A stretch of 64,000 nt of DNA from Verrucomicrobiota bacterium (GCA_025360015.1 JANYCZ010000029.1:229330-293329); one strand, 5' to 3'; shown: positions 17,526 to 27,600, counted from the first letter of the stretch. The notes: generated by a model not told the origin, from the sequence alone. Program-made: numbers and translations.

Positions 17526-18301
17526 CTCCTGCCCTCCAATACCTCGACGCCAGCCAAGGCCTTCTCAATCGTGTCCGCGAGCAACTGCCGCTCATTCAGC
17601 AAGCCGCCGACATGTTCGCAAAGACGATCCTCGCCGGACAGATGGTGCATGTCTTTGGCTCCGGCCACAGCCGTATTTTGGTGGAGGAAATGTGGCCGCG
17701 CTACGGCTCTTTCCCCGGCTTCAATCCCATCGTCGAGCTCTCGCTGACCTTCCACAACCTCGTCGTCGGTGCGAACGGCCAGAGGCAGGCGATGTTCCTC
17801 GAAAACGTCAGCGGTTTGGCAGGGCGCATCCTGCGGAATTTCGATCTCATGCCCGGTGACAGTGCGCTGGTGATTTCCAGCAGCGGTTGCAACGTCGTCC
17901 CCGTCGAGATGGCCGAGGAATTCAAACGACGCGGTGTCAAAGTCGTCGCGATCATCAGCACCACTCACAGCGAAGCCAGCACCAGCCGCCATCGCGATGG
18001 CAAAAAGCTGCAGGACTTCTCAGACATCGTCCTCGACACCGGCGCGCCGGTTGGCGATGCGATGATCAAGATCGAAAATCTCGACACTCCAGTCGCTCCC
18101 GGCAGCACGGTGGGTGGTTGTTTGCTGGTGAACGCCGTCAAAGCCGAAGTGGCTGACCGGCTGGTGAAGGCGGGGCAACCGCCCAAGGTGCTCACCGCTG
18201 GAGCCGTCGTCGGTGCCGCGAAAGCCACCGAGCTGTTTGAAGCCGCGTATGACGAACACGCGCGGCGGATTGCGAAGTATTATGCAAAGCTGGGGGCCTG
18301 A
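17522..18301 (+). CDS. SIS-domain phosphosugar-binding protein
   Basis: A 259-residue protein with one SIS domain: QMVHVFGSGHSRILVEEMWP gives the first sugar-phosphate loop and SALVISSSGCNVVPVEMAEE the Ser-rich phosphate loop. It resembles the 'sugar isomerase domain' family (SIS_2) found next to sugar kinases; related proteins include N-acetylmuramic-6-phosphate etherase and GmhA. Translationally coupled to the ROK kinase by a four-base overlap, so the two probably act on successive steps of one sugar. The length matches the family. It ends 11 bases before the convergent histidine kinase gene. Confidence 0.85.
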   Translation: MTPALQYLDASQGLLNRVREQLPLIQQAADMFAKTILAGQMVHVFGSGHSRILVEEMWPRYGSFPGFNPIVELSLTFHNLVVGANGQRQAMFLENVSGLAGRILRNFDLMPGDSALVISSSGCNVVPVEMAEEFKRRGVKVVAIISTTHSEASTSRHRDGKKLQDFSDIVLDTGAPVGDAMIKIENLDTPVAPGSTVGGCLLVNAVKAEVADRLVKAGQPPKVLTAGAVVGAAKATELFEAAYDEHARRIAKYYAKLGA

Positions 18302-18311
18302 TGGGCCCTGC

Positions 18312-20975
18312 TCACGCCGGTGCCAGCAGCCCTTGCAGCATGGCTGACAGCTGGGCTTCCGTGAAGGGTTTGTCGAGCCGCGCGGTGACGTTCATGGCCT
18401 TGAAATCACCTGCGATCGAGTCTTCAAGACGTCCGCTGGCCACAATGACTGGGATTTCAGGCAGGACGTGCCGCAGTGCGCGCACGAACGCCAGACCGTC
18501 CATTTGCGGCATGTGGAGGTCGGTGATGATGGCAACTAACAGATCCTTGTTCTGAGCCACTTTGACCAGGCCGTCTTCACCGTCGGTGGCAGTCAGTACT
18601 TTAAAATTCAGCCGTTGCAGCACGACGCTGGCCGCCATGCGCACGGCGGGTTCGTCGTCCACCACGAGGATGGTTCCTCCGTCGCCGTGAAATTTCGCCG
18701 TTTCATGGGCGGGTTGCATGGCGGAAACTGCCGCAGCGTTAATGGGCAGATACGCGATGAAGGTGGTGCCCTCCCCTGGCTGCGAATACACCTGCATGAA
18801 GCCGCCGTGTCCGCGGATGATGCCGATGACCGTGGAGAGCCCCAGTCCGGTCCCTTTGTCCGGGCCTTTGGTGGTGAAGAAAGGATCAAAGATGCGTTCC
18901 AGCACGCTCGCAGGGATGCCGGTGCCGCTATCCTGTACGCGCAGCGCGACGTATCGCCCAGGTTTGGCTTCAGGTATGGAGGCGGCAAAGGCGGCGTCAA
19001 TTTCCCGGAAGCTTGCTTTGAGCGTGAGTGTGCCGCCGTTGGGCATGGCATCCCGGGCATTGACGCATAGGTTCAGGAGGACTTGGTGCAGCTGGGTGGG
19101 ATCGCCCAGTACCGCTGGCAGGCTGGCATCCTGTTTGACCAGCAGGCGGATGTTCTTGGGGAAGGTGCTGGTCATGAGGTTTTCCAGCTCTCTGAGCATC
19201 TGGCCGGGGTCCAGGGAGATGCGCTCGCCCTCGGAGCCTTTGGCAAAGGTCAGCAACTGCCTCACCATGCCTGCCCCGCGCTGGGCGCTGGACTCGACGG
19301 TTTCGATCATCGCCGTGTCTTTCGGGTATTTCATGCGCAGGACCTCGCAAAGCATGAGAATAGGAGCGAGCGAGTTGTTGAGATCATGGGCCACGCCGCC
19401 AGCGAGGGTTCCCATGCTTTCGAGCCGTTGTGTCCGCCGCTCGTTCTTCTCGTCGTTGAGCCGCTGGGTGATGTCAGCATTGATGGCAAAGAAGCCCTTG
19501 AGCTGTCCGGCGCTGTCATGCACCGGCTGGATGCGCACGGACACCCAGTACTCCTTGCCAGCCTTGCTGTAGTTGAGAATTTCCACTTGGACGTTCCTGG
19601 CCTCCACGAGTCTTTCGTGCAGCAGCCGGACGGTTTCCTTGCTGGTCTTCGGTCCCTGCAAAAAGCTCCCGGGTTTCCGGCCTTTGATCTCATCCAGCGC
19701 GTAGCCGGTGAGGCGGGTGAATCCATCATTGACCCATTCGATGAGCCCCTTGGAATCTGTGCACACGATGGCGTTGTCGGTTTCCTTGGCCACGAGGGCC
19801 AGCTTCTCGATCTCGTCCTCCGTGCGTTTGCGCTCGGTCATATCGCGCGTGATTTTTGAGTAGCCGTAGAGATGGCCTGACTCATCACGCAACGCCGCGA
19901 TGATGACGTTCGCCCAGAAACGTGTGCCGTCCTTGCGCAGCCGCCAGTTTTCGTTCTCGAACCGCCCCGCTTCGGTGGCCATTTTTAGCTCCATGTCAGG
20001 CTTGCCGCGGTCAATGTCCTCCTGCGGATAAAAGCGGGAGAAATGCTGCCCGATGATTTCCTGCGCGGTGTAGCCTTTGATGTTGCCCGCCCCCGTGTTC
20101 CAGCTCGTAATGTGACCTTCGAGATCAAGGGAGACAATGGCATAGTCTTTCACACTCTCGATCAAGGTTCTGAGCCGGGTTTCACTCTGCCGGACGGTCT
20201 CCTCGGCCTCCTTGCGCGCAGAAATGTCCTCGATGAATCCTGCCAGATAGGAGATGGAGCCATCGTCACCTCGAACTGAGGAGGCGGTCAGGTGAATCCA
20301 AATAATTCCGCCTTTCTTCTTCTTGAGACGCTTTTCCATCGTGAAGCTGGACTTCTCCCCTGACATCAGCTGTCTGACGCCTTCCAATTCCACAGCGAGA
20401 TCGTCTGGATGCGCCAGCGCGGAAAACGGGCTGCCCACCAGCTCCGTTTCGGAATAGCCGCTGATTTCACAGAAGCGGGGATTGACCCGAAGAAAGGGGC
20501 CAGCCGGGTCCACGTGGACGATGCCGACAGCCGCCCCCTCAAAGGTGTGGCGGAACTCCCTTTCCACATGACTTAACTCGGCGGTGCGCTCTTTGAGCAG
20601 GGAGGGACTCGGGATGGCGAGGAGCTGGGGTATGAGTTTGACCAGAAGTCCGGCGGTCACCAGCGAGGCTGTCGCGGTGATGGCCTTCACCACGCCAGTG
20701 AGCCAGTAGGTGGGGTGCCAGAGCGTCCAGATCTCCAAGGCATGCGAGGCACCGCAGGCGAGAATGAAGATGCTGAAGCAGGCAAAAATCCAGTCGAAGG
20801 GCAGATCCTTGCGTTTCCGGGCGATGTAAATAAGGGTGACCGGGATGGTCAGGTAGGCTGCGGCGATGAGCCCGTCCGAAATGACATGGAGCCGCACAAT
20901 GGAGGGTTCCCACAGATAGCAATGCCCGTGGGGCATGAAGTCGTCCGAGGAAAAAAGCTTTTCTAGCAGATTCAT
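18312..20975 (-). CDS. hybrid histidine kinase with ethylene-binding-type sensor domain
   Basis: An 887-residue membrane kinase. Residues 14-125 hold three hydrophobic helices like the plant ETR1 sensor: PHGHCYLWEP, SDGLIAAAYLTIP, ACGASHALEIW. All seven ETR1 ligand-site residues line up at a constant offset of nine: D34, Y41, I44, P45, I71, C74 and H78. Then come three PAS domains (about 140-255, 262-385, 390-505), a dimerisation/H-box with His530 (AGGVAHDLNNSLAP), an ATPase domain with N-box LLNLCVNARDAMPNGG and G-boxes DSGTGIP and GTGLGLS, and a receiver domain from 768 with Asp819 (IITDLHMPQMDG). In ETR1 the Cys and His hold Cu(I) that binds ethylene. The start at 20975 is the ATG closest to the sensor. 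Confidence 0.93.
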   Translation of the reverse strand: MNLLEKLFSSDDFMPHGHCYLWEPSIVRLHVISDGLIAAAYLTIPVTLIYIARKRKDLPFDWIFACFSIFILACGASHALEIWTLWHPTYWLTGVVKAITATASLVTAGLLVKLIPQLLAIPSPSLLKERTAELSHVEREFRHTFEGAAVGIVHVDPAGPFLRVNPRFCEISGYSETELVGSPFSALAHPDDLAVELEGVRQLMSGEKSSFTMEKRLKKKKGGIIWIHLTASSVRGDDGSISYLAGFIEDISARKEAEETVRQSETRLRTLIESVKDYAIVSLDLEGHITSWNTGAGNIKGYTAQEIIGQHFSRFYPQEDIDRGKPDMELKMATEAGRFENENWRLRKDGTRFWANVIIAALRDESGHLYGYSKITRDMTERKRTEDEIEKLALVAKETDNAIVCTDSKGLIEWVNDGFTRLTGYALDEIKGRKPGSFLQGPKTSKETVRLLHERLVEARNVQVEILNYSKAGKEYWVSVRIQPVHDSAGQLKGFFAINADITQRLNDEKNERRTQRLESMGTLAGGVAHDLNNSLAPILMLCEVLRMKYPKDTAMIETVESSAQRGAGMVRQLLTFAKGSEGERISLDPGQMLRELENLMTSTFPKNIRLLVKQDASLPAVLGDPTQLHQVLLNLCVNARDAMPNGGTLTLKASFREIDAAFAASIPEAKPGRYVALRVQDSGTGIPASVLERIFDPFFTTKGPDKGTGLGLSTVIGIIRGHGGFMQVYSQPGEGTTFIAYLPINAAAVSAMQPAHETAKFHGDGGTILVVDDEPAVRMAASVVLQRLNFKVLTATDGEDGLVKVAQNKDLLVAIITDLHMPQMDGLAFVRALRHVLPEIPVIVASGRLEDSIAGDFKAMNVTARLDKPFTEAQLSAMLQGLLAPA

Positions 20976-21237
20976 CAATGAGTTTGGTTCTTCAGTCCGC
21001 AGCACCCGTTATGTAGCGGAAATGATGACGAAATGATATGTAAAAAATCTACACCTGATTTCGATATGTATTCAGGAAATATCAGATAATGAATGAATTG
21101 CGAGGCTGCATTAAGGGCATCCCTCGTCTGCCAGCGCCGGGGGGCTTTGGTCGCGCCGATGCAGCTTTCGGGCGGACGGTTGTGGTTTGCCGCTTCGCTT
21201 TGGCGTTGCTGCGTTTGAGCCGGTAGTCTTGCCAATC

Positions 21238-22275
21238 ATGCACTCCCAACCGCTCCGCACCTCCGTCATTGGCAGTTATCCCTTTCCCGGCTGGCTCGAG
21301 TTTTCGGCGCGGCACCTCGTGGAATTTGGTACTGCTGACATCGAGGAAATGCAGGATGATGCGGCGCAGGTGGCCATCCAGGATCAAATCACCTCAGGGC
21401 TGGATGTCATCACGGATGGGGAGCAGACGCGGTTTGATTTCAATCTGTCCTTCTACGGTTTCATCGAAGGCATCGCGCTGGAACCGGCCAGCCCACGGCG
21501 GTTTGGGCCGCCGGCGCATGACCAGCGTGGCAAGCACGAGATCGTGGGGGAACTGCGGGCACCACGCGGGCTGGGCGTGGTAGAGGAGTTTGAGCGGCTG
21601 CGGCGGCTGGCGGGGCATACCGGCAAGTGCTTGAAGGTCTCAGTGCCAGGGCCTTACACCCTCAGCGGGCGGCTGGCGCCGAATGCGCAATACAAAGACC
21701 GCTACGCCATCACGGAGGCGCTCCTGCCTATCGTGAACCAGGAAATTGCGAATCTGGTGGCGGCAGGCGCGGAGGAAATCTGCGTCGATGAGCCGAGCAT
21801 GAGCTGCTACGGCTACCGCGAGGACACGAAGCGCTTTGTGGACATCTTCAACCGCACGGTGAGCAGCGGCTACGGCAAGACGCGCATCTGCACGCACCTT
21901 TGCTTTGGCAATTTCAAAGGCCACCCCGTCGGCTGGCGCAAATACGCACCGCTGTTCCCGGCCTTCCTCGATCTGCACTGCGACGAGGTGCACGTGGAGA
22001 TGGCGAACCGCGAATACGCCGAGTTGGAGGTCATCAAGCCGATGGCCGAGTGCTATGACGTGGCCGTCGGCATCATCGACGTGAAGAGCTACCACATCGA
22101 AACGCCGACCCAGATTGCGGATGCGGTGCGTGCCTGCTTGAAGCATGCGCCTGCGGACAAGCTGGTGTTTGCGCCGGATTGCGGACTCAGCCAGACGGCA
22201 CGCTGGGCGGCGAAGAAGAAGCTGGCCAGCATGGTGGCTGGCGTGGGCATCGTGAAACGGGAGCTGGGGCTGTGA
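21238..22275 (+). CDS. cobalamin-independent methionine synthase C-terminal-type methyltransferase
   Basis: A 345-residue TIM barrel of the MetE C-terminal family (UROD/MetE-like). The start RTSVIGSYPFPGWL, the ITDGEQTRFDF box, SVPGPYTLSG, CVDEPSMSCYGYRED and GIIDVKSYHIETPTQIADAV are typical, and FAPDCGLSQTARWAAKKKL is the final zinc/Cys motif. Short MetE-like proteins without the N-terminal folate half often move methyl groups from other donors, such as methylcobalamin proteins or betaine-like compounds, and some belong to catabolic pathways. The upstream region 20976-21237 is AT-rich and holds the divergent promoters of this gene and the histidine kinase. Confidence 0.88.
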   Translation: MHSQPLRTSVIGSYPFPGWLEFSARHLVEFGTADIEEMQDDAAQVAIQDQITSGLDVITDGEQTRFDFNLSFYGFIEGIALEPASPRRFGPPAHDQRGKHEIVGELRAPRGLGVVEEFERLRRLAGHTGKCLKVSVPGPYTLSGRLAPNAQYKDRYAITEALLPIVNQEIANLVAAGAEEICVDEPSMSCYGYREDTKRFVDIFNRTVSSGYGKTRICTHLCFGNFKGHPVGWRKYAPLFPAFLDLHCDEVHVEMANREYAELEVIKPMAECYDVAVGIIDVKSYHIETPTQIADAVRACLKHAPADKLVFAPDCGLSQTARWAAKKKLASMVAGVGIVKRELGL

Positions 22276-22279
22276 AGAA

Positions 22280-22356
22280 AAAGTACTCATGAGCTTTAGC
22301 TCATCGTCTGGAGGCCTTGGGCGAGGCGACGTTGTTCCAGAACGAGGGAGTACTTT
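22280..22356. repeat. REP-like palindromic repeat, family B, copy 1
   Basis: Left arm AAAGTACTCATGAGCTTTAG and right arm CCAGAACGAGGGAGTACTTT form a long imperfect hairpin. The arms match a shorter copy at 22582 and a full copy at 39921. The element starts five bases after the MetE-like stop. The space between this copy and the one at 22582 holds further hairpins but no gene. Confidence 0.75.
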
Positions 22357-22397
22357 CGGAAACTGATTTCAAAAAAGAGCGCGTGGAGACGCTCGGC

Positions 22398-22419
22398 GGC
22401 GGCTTGAGGACAAGCCGCC
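22398..22419. repeat. GC-rich stem-loop within the repeat cluster
   Basis: A perfect 9-bp stem GGCGGCTTG/CAAGCCGCC with tetraloop AGGA. There is no T tract on either side, so it is more likely part of an intergenic repeat than a terminator. Together with the flanking family-B copies it fills the 338-base gene-free interval 22276-22613. Confidence 0.6.
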
Positions 22420-22581
22420 CTACCTCGCGCTGGCATGCCAGCGTTCACGACGTGCAGAAGGCCGGTGGCAGGGTGCTTGCTCCTGCAAGCGCCGCCGGGC
22501 GTACCTAACGCTTCCAGTTTGCAAATGAGTTTTGCGAACTGCCATAGCCCGTGGTTTGGGCGTTGAACGAAACGATGCTCT

Positions 22582-22613
22582 TTCCAGAACGAACTAAAGT
22601 TCGGGAGTACTTT
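22582..22613. repeat. REP-like palindromic repeat, family B, copy 2 (right arm)
   Basis: TCCAGAACGAACTAAAGTTC followed by GGGAGTACTTTC repeats the right arm of the family-B element. It ends exactly at the stop of the PP2C gene (minus strand). The left arm is only partly recognisable. Confidence 0.7.
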
Positions 22614-23450
22614 CTAGCTGATCTTCACCACACCGACCGTCGTGTTGTCCTGACGGTCGTTGTTGATGCGGCGGATGGCGAAGATGATTGCGTCCGAGAT
22701 CTTGTCTGCCGTGGTGTGCTTGCCGAAGCTGAGCAGTTCCTCCAGCGCCTTGTGGGTGAGCGTGAAGATGCCATCGCTCGCGGCGATGACGATGTCGCCT
22801 TTCTTCAGGGGCCAGGGCTCGGCGGGGGTGTCGATCATCGCCAGCGGCATGCCGAGCAGCGCGGCCTGGAGCGTATGGCGGTCGGGATGATTTTCGGCTT
22901 CCTCGCGGGTGATCTCGCCGCGATCCGCACGGGCATCAATGAGCGGGGAAAGGCTGTGGTCGGCATTGAGGCGAATGAGTTCGCCATCGCGGAAGAGGAA
23001 GAGCGGCGAGTCGCCCACGCTGATCCATTCCATGGTCTTCGGCGTGATGAGCACGCCCACCATGGTGGTGCCCATGGGGGGGGCCACGCTCGGCATGCGG
23101 CTGGTGATGATGCCGAGAGTTTCATTCGCCGTCTCCACGGCATGCTTGAGCTTCCAGGAGTGCGGACCGTCCTGCTCATGGTAGGCGCGCACAAAGGCGT
23201 TCACACCGATGTAGCTGGCCACGCTGCCACCGGCATGCGCGCCGAGGCCATCGCCAATGACGAGGAGCAGACGCTCGAGGCTGCGCTCCTCGGGTTCGGC
23301 GGCATCGGCAAAGGCGTAGTAGTCTTCCTGGTTGTCGCGACGGCCGCGATACTGCCTCGCGGCAAAATCTTGCTCCTGGATGAAGGCAGGTGGCTGGGAT
23401 TCAAACAGGGGGACTCGGTCGGTCAAGACGGTGGTGGTGGTGGCGCTCAC
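22614..23450 (-). CDS. PP2C-family protein serine/threonine phosphatase
   Basis: A 278-residue cytoplasmic PP2C/PPM phosphatase. Metal-site motifs are GRRDNQEDYYAF (first Asp), LLLVIGDGLGAHAGGSVASY (usually DGMGGH; here DGLGAH), GTTMVGVLI, VGDSPLFLFRDGEL, DHSLSPL, IVIAASDGIFTLT and the final DNTTVGVVKI. The protein ends right after this last motif, so it is a bare catalytic domain. Its start overlaps the stop of galactose mutarotase by four bases. A Ser/Thr kinase gene starts 150 bases beyond mutarotase in the opposite direction, so this phosphatase is a plausible reverser of that kinase. Confidence 0.92.
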   Translation of the reverse strand: MSATTTTVLTDRVPLFESQPPAFIQEQDFAARQYRGRRDNQEDYYAFADAAEPEERSLERLLLVIGDGLGAHAGGSVASYIGVNAFVRAYHEQDGPHSWKLKHAVETANETLGIITSRMPSVAPPMGTTMVGVLITPKTMEWISVGDSPLFLFRDGELIRLNADHSLSPLIDARADRGEITREEAENHPDRHTLQAALLGMPLAMIDTPAEPWPLKKGDIVIAASDGIFTLTHKALEELLSFGKHTTADKISDAIIFAIRRINNDRQDNTTVGVVKIS

Positions 23451-24550
23451 TCGGCGGAAAACTGGTAAATCGTGGTGCTTAAGAAAGTTTCGCCCGGGCG
23501 CAAGATCACGCTGGGGAAGGAAGGATGATTCGGGCTGTCCGGATAATGCTGCGTTTCAAGGCAGAAGCCATGACGCTTTGCATAAATATGCCCGCCTTTG
23601 CCCGGCACACCGTTGAGGTGGTTGCCGGTGTAAAGCTGCACGCCGGGCTCCGTGGTGCGCACGGTCATCACGCGGCCGCTAGCGGGGTCCTTCACCGTGG
23701 CGGCCAGCTTCATGCCGCTGCCGGAGAGGACGTAATTGTGATCGTAGCCAATGCCTTGCACGAGAGGTTTGAAATCCGCACCGATGCGTTCGCCGATGGT
23801 GTGCGGCATGGTGAAGTCCAGCGGTGTGCCTTTGATGCTGACGATTTCGCCCGTGGGGATGAGGTCGTCATCCGTGGCGGTGATTTGATCGGTGGGGATC
23901 GTCAGCTCGTGGCCGAGGATGTCGCCGCTGCCTTCCCCGGCGAGATTGAAGTAGCAGTGGTTCGTCAGGTTCAGCACGGTGGGCTTGTCCGTGGTGGCTT
24001 GATACTCGATCTGCAGGCCGTTGCTTTCGGTGAGCGTGTAGGTCACGATGCACTTCAGCGTGCCGGGGTAGCCTTCCTCGCCATCGGGACTGGTGTAGCT
24101 GAGCGCCACACCATTCGGCATTTCTTTGGCCGACCAGAGTTTTTTGTCGAAGCCAGCCGCGCCGCCGTGGAGCTGGTGCTTGCCGGAGTTGGCCGTCACC
24201 TTGTATTCCACGCCATCGAGCTTGAACACGGCATGGCCGATGCGGTTCGCGTAGCGGCCGGCGATGCAGCCGAAGAACGGGTTCTTGCCCAGGTAGCCTT
24301 CCAGCGTGTCAAAGCCGAGCGCGACATCGGCGACCTTGCCGCTTTTGTCCGCCACCTTGAGCGAGACGATGTAGGCCCCCCAGTTGGTGATCTTGGCTTC
24401 CATGCCCTTCGCATTTCGCAGTTTGAAGAGCTTCACCTCCTCACCCGCTGGAGTTTTCCCCCAGACGAGAGATTCGACGCTGGCAGCGACGGACGAACCG
24501 GAGATCGACATGAGAAGCAGGAAAAGGGTTGGCAGCGCGAAGTGGCGCAT
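23447..24550 (-). CDS. galM: secreted galactose mutarotase (aldose 1-epimerase)
   Basis: A 367-residue protein with an N-terminal signal (HFALPTLFLLLMSISGSSVA), so probably periplasmic. It interconverts alpha and beta anomers of aldoses. Motifs: AKITNWGAYIVSLKV, FFGCIAGRYANRIGHA, GKHQLHGGAAGFDKKLW (catalytic/binding His), TNHCYFNLAGEGSGDILGHE (catalytic His) and YTGNHLNGVPGK (Glu/Asn region). The length matches the family. The start at 24550 follows from the signal peptide. Four-base overlap with the PP2C gene implies co-translation, an odd pairing of sugar enzyme and phosphatase. Confidence 0.93.
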   Translation of the reverse strand: MRHFALPTLFLLLMSISGSSVAASVESLVWGKTPAGEEVKLFKLRNAKGMEAKITNWGAYIVSLKVADKSGKVADVALGFDTLEGYLGKNPFFGCIAGRYANRIGHAVFKLDGVEYKVTANSGKHQLHGGAAGFDKKLWSAKEMPNGVALSYTSPDGEEGYPGTLKCIVTYTLTESNGLQIEYQATTDKPTVLNLTNHCYFNLAGEGSGDILGHELTIPTDQITATDDDLIPTGEIVSIKGTPLDFTMPHTIGERIGADFKPLVQGIGYDHNYVLSGSGMKLAATVKDPASGRVMTVRTTEPGVQLYTGNHLNGVPGKGGHIYAKRHGFCLETQHYPDSPNHPSFPSVILRPGETFLSTTIYQFSAE

Positions 24551-24699
24551 GGTTGAAAGGGAGGCGGGTTGGATGGCGAGTTTGAGGGTGCCGCCTCCTT
24601 TTCGCAAGAAGGGATTCCATGCCGTGGGATGAAGTTTCTAGCCTGGGCTGCGTGATCTTGTGTAACCTCCGCCCCCATCTTCCCCATGCAGGTGGTATC

Positions 24700-27600
24700 A
24701 TGGACTCTACCCCGCCCTCCTCTGATCCCTTCCACGGCCTGAACCCTGCCGAGCTGATGGCCGCTGCCGCCATGCCGACGGACGGCGGCGCAGACACGCT
24801 GCCGCTGTCCCAGCTTGATCTGCCATCGCTGGCGGAAATCGCTGCTGCCTTTCCTGATCTCGAAATCCAGGATCTCATCGGCCACGGAGGCATGAGCGCG
24901 GTCTTCCGTGCACGGCAGCCGAAGTTGGATCGCGTCGTCGCGCTCAAGGTTCTGCCGAAATCGCTCGCGGCCACGCCGGGATTTGCAGAGAGGTTCACAC
25001 GGGAGGGCCGCGTGCTCGCGCGGCTCAGCCATCCTAACATCGTCACCGTGCATGACTTTGGTGAGAGCGGCGGCTTCTGCTTCCTCATCCTGGAATACGT
25101 GGACGGCGTGAATCTGCGCCAGGCCATGAGGGCGGGACGCTTTACGCCGGAGCAGGCGCTGAACATCATCCCAGTGATGTGTGAAGCGCTGCAATACGCC
25201 CACAGCCAGGGCGTGCTGCACCGCGACATCAAACCGGAGAACATCCTGCTGGATGCGAAGGGCCGCGTGAAGATCGCCGACTTCGGCATCGCCAAGATCC
25301 TCAATGAGGACGGCGACGGTGGGATGATGCTCACGCAAAGCGGTGCCAAGCTGGGCACCGCGCCCTACATGGCGCCGGAGCAGATCGAGCAGCCTGGCAG
25401 CGTGGACCACCGTGCGGACATCTACAGCCTCGGCGTGGTCTTTTATGAGATGCTCACCGGCGAACTGCCGCTGGGCCGCTTTGCCGCGCCCTCGGAGAAA
25501 TCGTCTGTGAATGGCAACATGGACGAGGTCGTGTTTCGTGCGCTGGCGAAAGACCGTGCCATGCGGCAGCAGAGCGCGGGGGAGTTTAAAACGCAGATCG
25601 AAGGCATCGCCTCCATGCCTCCGCAGATGCGGCGCTCGCTGGCCATGCAGTTCAGCAGCTTCGAGTACAAGTCAAAGCGCGCGCTGCTAGGCATGCCGCT
25701 GCTGCACGTCACTTCGGGCATTGATCCCACGACGGGTCGCAAGCGGGTGGCCCGTGGCATCTTTGCCTTTGGGGACCGCGCCGTGGGAGTGTTTGCCTTT
25801 GGTGGCTATGCCAGGGGCTTGTTCGCCTGTGGCGGCATGGCCGTCGGTGTCGTGGCGATTGGTGGCATGAGCGTTGGCTTGATCTCGTGGGGCGGTCTCG
25901 CCATCGCGCTGCTGCTGGCCTATGGCGGCCTGGCCGTGGGCTTTTTATCCGCAGGCGGCATGGCGTTGGGCTGGGAAGCTGTGGGAGGTTTCGCGGCAGG
26001 TGTGCATGCGTATGGCGGGCAGGTGTATGCGCTGGTGAGCGGCATGGGCGGTCAGGTGCATGCGCCGCAGGTGGTCGAGAACCTGGCGCAGATGCCGGGG
26101 CCGCTGAGGTGGCTTGTTCGAGTCGCCAACCAAAGCGCCTTCTTCATAAGCTTGGTCTGGTTCCCGTTGCTGTCCCCTTCCTTGATCGTGCCGTGGTGGG
26201 CGCGCAGGCAGCTCGAATTTGAAGCGCAGGGCGGTGCCCAACGTGCGACGGCATGGCATGAACGTCCCTCCCGCGTGCTGTGGATTCTTCCTGCTGCACT
26301 CCTCCTCTTCATGGCTGTCATCTGGATGACATGCCACTGGGCTGATGCAGGCAAGGTGGGTGTGCCCGCTCCCATCTTCGTCGCTTCCGCGATCGAATTC
26401 GTCGGCATGCTCCTTGCGTCTGCAAGTCTTCCACTCTGGCTGCGCCTGGTGCCGATGAACTCGTTTTATGGCGTGCGTCTGCCATCCACCTTTGTTTCCG
26501 ATGAGCGCTGGTATGACGTGAACGCCGTTTTCGGCAGGCATCTCTTCGGCTGGTCGCTCACCGTCATCGCCGCAGGCATCGCGGGCTTTTATCAACTGCC
26601 ACGCCACCAGGACGCCTATGCCTGGGCCGCACTGACGCTGACGCTGGTCGCCGTGGCGGCCTCGGTGGTGTCCACGCTGGTGTGGATGCGGCGGCATCCG
26701 GTGGGCCGTCCCCCCCTCAAGCCTCATCGGCTGGTGCGAAATATTGAACTCGTGATCCCGGTGGTCGTGCTCATGCTGTTCGTCCGCTCGTTCATTGCGC
26801 GGGCCTACATCGTCCCGCATGGCAGCGAGCCGGGGGTGGCGAAAGACAGCCGCTGGATCGCCTCGCATCTCGACACAGGGTTCGCGCCGGGAGATCTCAT
26901 CGCCTATGAGCATGAGAGCGGGCGGACGTGGATCGCGCGCGTCGTCGCTGTCGAGCCCAAAGGGCTGCGCCTCAAACGCGGCGGCAGTGCGGAGGAGTTT
27001 TCTCTGCCGTGGGACAAGATCATTGGGAAGATGCTGTTTTCGTATTTGTCGCCTGGGGCGGTGAATGGGGCTGGCGCGGAAGCTTCACGAGCGGCACCTG
27101 TTCCCGCTCCTGCTGATACGAGACTCAGCGAGGGACTTCCAGTGGTGGAGACGAGTTCGCACGCGCTGCAGCAGGAGCCCCGACTTCTCTATTTGAGAAT
27201 GGTGCCGAATGGCCAGCCATGGGCGGCCGATGTGCATGATGCGGTGGGACGGCCCGTCCTCCTGACCAAGGAGGAGCAGAGAATCATAACGAACACCACA
27301 ACCGAGCGGACCTGCCCCGACTCCGAGACCTGCTGGCTTCAGGCGTGGATTCAACATCCGGACCTTGATGAATCCTCCCACGTGAGCGTGCTGCCCATTG
27401 ATGCACGCCGACGTGCGATCGAGCCGCAGAACATGGAATTTCAGAACGCTCATACCAGCAATTTCAGGCCTTCTGGCGGTCCGGTCCACTCGGTGATTCT
27501 CAGCGCCGGGGAGCGTAGCCGCCTGCCGCACACCGTTGAACTGAGCTTCGCCTACAGCGTCGGCCCTTGGGATGCGGTGAAGCGAGTGGATAAAGACCCC

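Noticed and set aside
26750..27050. Active signal peptidase I domain within the giant kinase
   Set aside because: The catalytic Ser-Met pattern is replaced and the Lys region is not clearly conserved, so enzymatic activity is not claimed.
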